Assembly: GCF_022865125.1 (NCBI RefSeq)
Contig: NZ_CP094828.1
Span: 2,659,219-2,723,218 of the forward strand
DNA length: 64,000 nucleotides
Direction of reading: 5' to 3'
Origin: Acuticoccus sp. I52.16.1
GTDB lineage: Bacteria > Pseudomonadota > Alphaproteobacteria > Rhizobiales > Amorphaceae
The notes beneath the pieces were generated by a model that saw nothing but the letters and a program-made list of their open reading frames with translations, ran no database searches and was not told the DNA's origin. Positions 58,111 to 64,000 of the stretch are shown in pieces (the first letter of the stretch is position 1; each line of letters opens with the position of its first letter). The position numbers and the translations under genes are program-made.

Positions 58111-59092
58111 CGCGCTCGCCCCCGCGCCCGCGCCCGCCCGCGGCCCGGTCGCGATGCCTCTCGGGGCGCTGCTGTCACGGGCGGGGACGGTGCTCGTGGT
58201 CCTCGTGCTGGCGGCGCTGCCGCTCGTGCTGCAGGGGTCGTGGACCTATGCGCTCGGCATCACCTTCGCCAACGCGCTGGCGGTGCTCTCGGTCTCGGTG
58301 CTGGTGCGCTACGGCGGCGAAGTCTCGATCGGGCACGGCTTCTTCGCCGCGGTCGGCGCCTACACGGTCGCCATCATGGAGCAGCGGCTCGGGGTGTCGC
58401 TCCTCGTCTCGCTGCCGGTCGGCGTCGCGCTCGGCGTCGTCAGCGGGATCGCCTTCGCCTGGCCCTCGCGTAACATCTCCGGCATCTACCTCGCGGTGTC
58501 GACGATGGCGCTGGCGCTCGCTTTGCCGGAGCTGATCAACAACACCGCCACCTGGACCGGCGGATACCAGGGGCTCTATGTCGCCGAGCCCGTGGTGCCG
58601 GCCGTGCCGATGTCGCTCCAGCGCTATTATGTGCCGCTGATCGCGCTCGTCGCGGTGGCCGCGGCGTTGACGCAGCTGCGCCGCTCGCGCCAGGGCATGG
58701 CGATGCTGCTCGCCCGCACCCATCCCGACGCGGCCGACGCCTTCGGCACCCGCCGGGTCTGGGCGCGTGTCGCGGTGATGGGGATCAGCTGCGGCGTCGC
58801 CGCCTTCGCCGGGGCGGTCCTCGCCTTCGCCAGCTCCACCGTGTCGCCGAGCGGCTTCACCCTGTGGACGTCGATCTTCCTCCTCGTCGGCTCGGTGGTG
58901 AGCGTCTACGGCCTCACCTTGCCGCGCGCGCTGATCGGCGGTGCCTTCCTGACGCTGATCCCGCAGTTCCTGTCGGCCAACGGGGCGTGGATCCCGGTGA
59001 TGTACGGCGTGGCGCTGCTGGCGGTGATCCTCGCCGGCCACTTCGCCCCCCGCCTCGGTGCCCTGATGCGCCGCTCGGGAGGGGCGTCATGA
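58103..59092 (+). CDS. livM: Branched-chain-type ABC transporter permease LivM
   Basis: 329 residues from GTG 58103, overlapping livH by 8 bp. Ala/Pro-rich N-terminus, then eight or so membrane helices with VLVRYGGEVSIGHGFFAAVGAY and PSRNISGIYLAVSTMALALA, as in LivM. Confidence 0.9.
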   Translation: MSDALAPAPAPARGPVAMPLGALLSRAGTVLVVLVLAALPLVLQGSWTYALGITFANALAVLSVSVLVRYGGEVSIGHGFFAAVGAYTVAIMEQRLGVSLLVSLPVGVALGVVSGIAFAWPSRNISGIYLAVSTMALALALPELINNTATWTGGYQGLYVAEPVVPAVPMSLQRYYVPLIALVAVAAALTQLRRSRQGMAMLLARTHPDAADAFGTRRVWARVAVMGISCGVAAFAGAVLAFASSTVSPSGFTLWTSIFLLVGSVVSVYGLTLPRALIGGAFLTLIPQFLSANGAWIPVMYGVALLAVILAGHFAPRLGALMRRSGGAS

Positions 59093-59857
59093 CCGCCGCC
59101 CCCCGTTCGCTCGTCGGCGAGAAGGTCGCGCTCGCCTTCGGTGGCATCAAGGTGTTGCAGGGGCTCGACGTCGAGTTCCGCGCCGGCGAGATCACCGGCC
59201 TCATCGGCCCCAACGGTGCGGGCAAGACGAGCCTCTTCAACTGCCTCACCGGCGCCTACCGGCCCAATTCCGGCACCATCCGCTACGCCGGCGATCCGCT
59301 CGACGGGCTCGCCCCGGCCGAGCGGGCGCAGAAGGGCGTGGTGCGCAGCTTCCAGACCGTGGCGCTCTGTCCCGACCTCTCGGTGGTCGAGAACGTCATG
59401 ATGGGTCTGGCACGCAACTATCACGCCGGCTGGCTGTCGGCCTTCCTGCCGCTCGCCCGCGGCCGGGCCGAGCGGCGCGAGATGCAGCAGAAGTCCCTCG
59501 CCGCGCTGGCGGAGCTGGGCCTCGACGGGGTCGCGGACCAGATGCCCGGCGCGCTGCCCCCCGGCACGCAGCGCCTGGTCGAGATCGCCCGCGCCATCGT
59601 CGGCAAGCCGTCCGTGCTGCTCCTCGACGAGCCCGCCGCCGGGCTCAACACCTCCGAGACGCGGGACCTCACGCGGGCGCTGCGCCGCCTCGCCGCGCCG
59701 GACCTCGTGATGGTCGTCGTCGAGCACGACATGGACCTCGTGATGTCGATCTGCGACCGGATCTACGTCCTCAACTTCGGTTCCTTCGTCGCCTGCGGGC
59801 CGCCGGCGGCGATCCAAAAGGACCCGGACGTGCAACGCATCTACCTGGGGACCGACG

Positions 59858-59865
<8 letters not shown>
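59089..59865 (+). CDS. livG: Branched-chain-type ABC transporter ATP-binding protein LivG
   Basis: 258 residues from ATG 59089 (overlaps livM). Walker A GPNGAGKTS, ALPPGTQRLVEIARAI signature region, VLLLDEPAAGLNTSET and VVEHDMDLVM, the LivG pattern. The following gene starts inside its last codons. Confidence 0.93.
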
Positions 59866-60588
<723 letters not shown>

Positions 60589-60592
<4 letters not shown>

Positions 60593-61419
60593 CGGACGAC
60601 AGCGCGATGACCTACGAGATCCACGCCATCCGCTACGCGGTGAACGAGACCCGCACACGCGGGCAGAACTTCATCCTGGAGGCGCGCCCCGACGAGCCGC
60701 TGACGCTCGACTTCTACTCTTGGGTGCTGATCGGCGAGGACAGCGCGATCGTCGTCGACACCGGGATGAACCCCGACAAAGCCCGCCGCCACGGCCACAC
60801 GATGCTGACGAGCCCGGTCGACGCGTTGCGCGCGCTCGGCGTCGATCCGGAGCGGGTGGAAACGGTGATCCTGACCCACGCCCATTACGACCACCTCGGC
60901 CACCTCGATGCCTTCCCGGCCGCGCACTTCCATATGCAGGCCGAGGAGATGGCCTTCGTCACCGGCCCCTTCATGGGCCGCCCCTGGTTCCGCCGGGCCT
61001 ACGAGGTGGACGAGATCACCCGCCTCGTCGAGCTTCTGCACGCCGGCCGCCTGGCGTTGCACGGGCGCGAGGCCGAGATCGCCGACGGCGTCACGGTCCA
61101 CTGGGTCGGCGGGCATGCGCAGGGGCAGGAGGTGGTGCGGGTGCGCACCGCGCGCGGCTTCGTCGTCCTCGCCTCCGACGCGCTGCATTATTACGAGGAG
61201 TACGAGCGCGGTGTGCCGTTCGCGGTGGTGGTCAGCTCGGCCGACATGATCGCCGGTCACGAGACCATCCGCGCCCTCGCCGACAGTGACGACCATGTGG
61301 TGCCGGCGCACGATCCGCTCGTGGTGACGCGCTACCCCGCCTCGCGGCCCGATCTCGACGGGACGGCCGTGCGGGTGGACCTCGCCCCGAAATGCACGAC
61401 TGGGGGCGGCGCCAGATGA
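60589..61419 (+). CDS. Metallo-beta-lactamase-fold hydrolase (lactonase-like)
   Basis: 276 residues. The zinc motif H-A-H-Y-D-H-L-G-H (97-105), an Asp in VVDTG, a further His in VGGHAQGQE and Asp in ASDALHYYEE give the full dinuclear site of N-acyl-homoserine-lactonase-type enzymes. It is the last gene of the importer operon, so a metabolic lactone or ester is a likelier substrate than a quorum signal. Confidence 0.88.
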
Positions 61420-61482
61420 CGGATTGCACGAAAGCCGCCGGTTCAGGCTATGACAGGCGTTCGGCAAGAGGAACACGAACGC

Positions 61483-62118
61483 ATGATGCATCAAACCAAG
61501 GAGGAGCGGGTTGCGGACTATCTGCGCGAGGGGATCATCTCCGGGCGCCTTCCGCGCGGCTCGAAGCTGAAGCAGGCCGAGATCGCGGCGGCGATCGGCA
61601 CCAGCATCACACCCGTTCGCGAGGCGATCAAGCTCCTGGAGGCGGAGGGCTTCGTCCACGCCTCCTCACACAAGGGCGCGATCGTCGCCGAGTTCGACAT
61701 CAATGCGACCGAGGAGATCGTCGACCTGCGCGTGACGCTGGAGTGCAAGCTGGCGCTGCGGGCGCTGGACCGGCTCGACCAGCAGGCACTGACGGAGCTG
61801 ACCGGCCTCCAGTCCGAGATCGAGGCGGCATCGGAGCGCGGCGACAAGGACGCGGTGCGCGGCATCAACTACCGCTTTCACGAGATCATCTACCTCGCCG
61901 CCGAGCTGCCGATGACCCTGCGTTTCGTGCGGACGCTCTGGGCGCGCTACCCGTTCGACCTCATCAACAAGGTGGAATCGCGCATCGGCCGGGCCTCGGA
62001 CGAGCACCGCGAGATGCTGCGCGCGATCATCGCGCGCGACGAAGCGGCGATGATCGCCGCGCTGCGCACGCACATCCGCGCGGGCTGGGAGGAATTCAAG
62101 TCGAGCTACGCCCGTTAG
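61483..62118 (+). CDS. GntR-family (FCD-type) transcriptional regulator
   Basis: 211 residues from ATG 61483, chosen for its AAGAGGAA ribosome site; ATG 61450 lacks one. Winged helix at about 5-70: YLREGIISGRLPRGSKLKQAEIA, then SITPVREAIKLLEAEGFV. The C-terminal FCD ligand domain is helical with a metal-site pattern (ELRVTLE-like VDLRVTLECKLALRAL, then FHEIIY and HREMLRAI). Its own start codon region contains TGATGCATCA, repeated upstream of the last gene. It probably controls this locus. Confidence 0.92.
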   Translation: MMHQTKEERVADYLREGIISGRLPRGSKLKQAEIAAAIGTSITPVREAIKLLEAEGFVHASSHKGAIVAEFDINATEEIVDLRVTLECKLALRALDRLDQQALTELTGLQSEIEAASERGDKDAVRGINYRFHEIIYLAAELPMTLRFVRTLWARYPFDLINKVESRIGRASDEHREMLRAIIARDEAAMIAALRTHIRAGWEEFKSSYAR

Positions 62119-62177
62119 GGCGGGCTGACGGCTCCTCCACGCGCCCCCGCGCCACTTTCACACGATTGGAGCCGTGA

Positions 62178-62756
62178 ATGACGACGAACTCGATCCTGCT
62201 CGTCATGGACATGATGAACGACCTCGTCCACCCGGAGGGCGCCGGGGCGAAGACCTATGCCGTGCTGATGCAGGAGCGCGGCGTCTACGAGGCGACCAAG
62301 ACCGCCATCGCGCGGGCACGCGCCGCGGGCATGCTGGTCGGCTACGTTCGCGTCGGCTTCTCGCCGGACTACCGCGAGTGCCCGCCCGAGTCGCCGGTCT
62401 TCTCCAAGGCGCGGGACAACGGGCTCTTCAAGCTCGGCACCTGGGGCACCGAGGTCTTCGCCGACTTCGCGCCGCAGGAGGGGGATCCCGATATCGTCAA
62501 GCACCGTGTCAGCCCGTTCTACGCGACCAAGCTGGAACCCCTTCTGCGCGCCAACGCGATCGACCGGCTGGTGCTGGCGGGTGTTTCCACCAACGGCGTC
62601 GTCTCGGCGGCCGTGCGCGAGGGGCATGACCGCGACTATGCCTGCGTGCTCCTGGAGGACTGCTGCGCCGGCGCGACGGCGGAGGAGCACGAGCACGCCA
62701 TGTCCGGCCTGAAGCGCTACGCGACCGTCAGCACCGCCGCCGGCTTCGATATCTGA
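62178..62756 (+). CDS. Isochorismatase-like hydrolase lacking the usual nucleophilic Cys
   Basis: 192 residues. The Asp (LLVMDMMND) and Lys (IVKHRVSPFYATKLEPLLR) of the family triad are present. Where cysteine hydrolases have T-N-V-C-V, this protein reads VSTNGVVSAAVREGHDRDY, with Val in the Cys position. A subgroup of isochorismatase-like proteins is of this kind. It is not an ordinary amidohydrolase; function unknown, probably catabolic from context. Confidence 0.82.
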   Translation: MTTNSILLVMDMMNDLVHPEGAGAKTYAVLMQERGVYEATKTAIARARAAGMLVGYVRVGFSPDYRECPPESPVFSKARDNGLFKLGTWGTEVFADFAPQEGDPDIVKHRVSPFYATKLEPLLRANAIDRLVLAGVSTNGVVSAAVREGHDRDYACVLLEDCCAGATAEEHEHAMSGLKRYATVSTAAGFDI

Positions 62757-62767
62757 CGGCCCCCAAA

Positions 62768-62914
62768 ATGATGCATCGTATGGGCGCGCTGCCGAGCGCA
62801 CCCATGGCCCTGCGACCGGGAAGTTCGCAGAAAGTCCGCTGAAATGAGAGAATGATGTGGGGAATATAGCGTCACGGCGGCATTGACGCCTCTTATAAAG
62901 AATGCATTCTATAT
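62768..62914. promoter_or_regulatory. ATGCAT-centred palindromes upstream of the last gene
   Basis: ATGATGCATC at 62768-62777 matches 10 of 10 bases with the GntR start-codon region (61483-61492). At 62895-62914 ATAAAGAATGCATTCTATAT is a 20-bp palindrome with one mismatched pair. Both lie in the 274-bp AT-rich gap before the dehydratase gene, which contains no other gene. Candidate operators of the GntR protein. Confidence 0.45.
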
Positions 62915-63030
62915 CAAGACATCTGCGGCGCCGCACGAGCCTCCCGCGCTCGCCCGCCGAACCGGCGGACGCGCCTCGCGCGACACCGGACGACCCCATG
63001 ACACGCCAACGCTCACCGGAGTGACCCGCC

Positions 63031-64000
63031 TTGACCACCCTCGACACCGTAGAGAAGCCCAAGCACGACGTCGGCGCCGCCCCCGCCGAAGGCAAGATCA
63101 CCGACGAGGCCATCGCCAAGGCGCGTGACATGATCGGCCTGCAACTGCGCCCCGAAGGCCCTTATCTGCAGGACGCCACCACCGACACGCTGCGCAACTG
63201 GTGCAACGGCATCGGCGATCTCAACCCGCTCTATCGCGACCTCGAGTACGGGCGGCAGTCGCGCTACGGCACCCAGCTCGCCCACCCGATGTTCCCGATG
63301 GCGTTCGGCTGGATCGGCCGCACCCGCTGGGGCCTCCCCGGCGTCCACGGCTTCTACGCCGGCAACGACTGGGAGCTGTTCCGCCACATCCGCCCCGGCG
63401 ACCGCATCAGCGCCATCGAGCGCGTGGTCGGCGTGGAGGAGAAGGAATCGAAGTTCTCCGGCCGGCTCGTCCTGCAATACGTCGAGGCGAGCTACACCAA
63501 TCAGCGCGGCGAGCTGGTCGCCCGCGGCCTCGGCACCTGCACCCGCCACGAGCGCAAGGCCGCCCGCGACGCCGGCAAGTACAAGGACATCAAGACCCAC
63601 GAATACACGCCGGACGAGTACGAGAAGATCGACGAGGCGATCATGCGCGAGGACGAGCGCATGCGCGGCGCCAACGTGCGCTACTTCGAGGACGTGCGCG
63701 AAGGCGAGGAGCTGGACCCGATCGTGCGCGGCCCGCTCTCGCTGATGGATACGATGGGCTTCCTCGTCGGCTGCGGCCGCGGCCACACCCACGGTGTCGT
63801 CTTCAAGGCGGCGATGAAGCATCCCGGCCACTTCTTCCGCAATCCGGAGGCCGGCGGCGGCATCGAGTACACCGGGATCGGCCATCACCGCGAGTCGACC
63901 GCCAAGGAGGTCGGCGTGCCGGGCGTCTACGACTATGGCCCGCAGCGCTCCTCGTGGATGGCCTCGCTCGTCACCAACTGGATGGGCGACGCCGCCTTCC
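63031..64000 (+). CDS. MaoC/FAS1-like acyl dehydratase, truncated by window end
   Basis: TTG 63031 is the only start in the right frame: an in-frame TGA lies at 63022 and GGAG sits 9 bases upstream of the TTG. At least 323 residues are visible before the window ends. Segments such as DTLRNWCNGIGDLNPLYRDLEYG, THGVVFKAAMKHPGHFFRNP and GAPMFPMAFGW-like HPMFPMAFGW point to the FAS1-like dehydratase domain (a MaoC-related hot-dog) found in hydroxyacyl-CoA dehydratases. It extends the CoA-acid catabolic theme of this end. No stop is visible. Confidence 0.85.
   Translation, partial: MTTLDTVEKPKHDVGAAPAEGKITDEAIAKARDMIGLQLRPEGPYLQDATTDTLRNWCNGIGDLNPLYRDLEYGRQSRYGTQLAHPMFPMAFGWIGRTRWGLPGVHGFYAGNDWELFRHIRPGDRISAIERVVGVEEKESKFSGRLVLQYVEASYTNQRGELVARGLGTCTRHERKAARDAGKYKDIKTHEYTPDEYEKIDEAIMREDERMRGANVRYFEDVREGEELDPIVRGPLSLMDTMGFLVGCGRGHTHGVVFKAAMKHPGHFFRNPEAGGGIEYTGIGHHRESTAKEVGVPGVYDYGPQRSSWMASLVTNWMGDAAF

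Overview
This is a 64 kb, very GC-rich window with almost no spare DNA. Short intergenic gaps, ATGA-type stop/start overlaps, Gly/Ala/Arg-rich proteins, a TRAP carboxylate transporter, several ABC uptake systems and MocR/LysR/GntR regulators point to an alphaproteobacterium, probably an environmental Hyphomicrobiales or Rhodobacterales-like organism. I cannot fix the genus from sequence alone. No rRNA, tRNA, CRISPR array, insertion sequence, phage gene or replication origin was seen. It reads as chromosomal (or megaplasmid) DNA specialised in taking up and breaking down organic acids, amines and CoA-activated compounds.

Layout. 1-195: end of a LysR-type gene. 203-5763 (minus): split transketolase, SDR and TRAP transporter DctPQM, a small catabolic operon. 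5966-7652 (minus): PNPOx-like, DUF1348 and AhpD-like genes; the AhpD-like gene carries a one-base frameshift. A divergent LysR gene (7756-8676) is followed by an enolase-superfamily gene (8814-10013). 10057-18011 (minus): a polyamine-type block with PotD-like binding protein and ABC proteins, an FAD amine oxidase, an aldehyde dehydrogenase and a second enolase-superfamily enzyme. It is divergent from a MocR-type PLP regulator (18114-19586), and matching AAGGTCCA boxes lie upstream of both. 19575-20024: small membrane protein.

20080-39927 is the centrepiece: two divergent catabolic operons. The minus arm encodes a GMC oxidase, a cyclase-family hydrolase, a PRISE-like reductase, an acyl-CoA dehydrogenase, a hydratase-2-type hot-dog protein, an SDR, a thiolase-fold protein lacking the usual cysteines with a DUF35 partner, a small crotonase-like protein and an enoyl-CoA hydratase. 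The plus arm encodes a branched-chain-type ABC importer (LivKGFHM), an acyl-CoA dehydrogenase, TetR, a PaaK-like CoA ligase, a class III CoA-transferase and a PECR-like SDR. Two related palindromes in the shared promoter region are good TetR operator candidates. Together they look like import, CoA activation and beta-oxidation/retro-aldol breakdown of an unknown acid.

40128-46083 holds an Asp-box propeller protein with an RTX tail, a haloperoxidase-like hydrolase preceded by a coupled small ORF, an orphan receiver protein, an internally deleted CoA-transferase remnant and an intact acyl-CoA dehydrogenase. 46216-50669: Rrf2 regulator and sulfate ABC importer. 50685-52677 (minus): an atzG-atzE-atzH type amidase operon.

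52740-64000: a second CoA-acid catabolic locus, with a class III CoA-transferase divergent from a binding protein, SDR, hydroxyisobutyrate-dehydrogenase-like enzyme, LivHMGF, metallo-hydrolase, GntR regulator, isochorismatase-like hydrolase and the start of a MaoC/FAS1-like dehydratase that runs off the window. Strong stem-loops follow several operons and two of the binding-protein genes.
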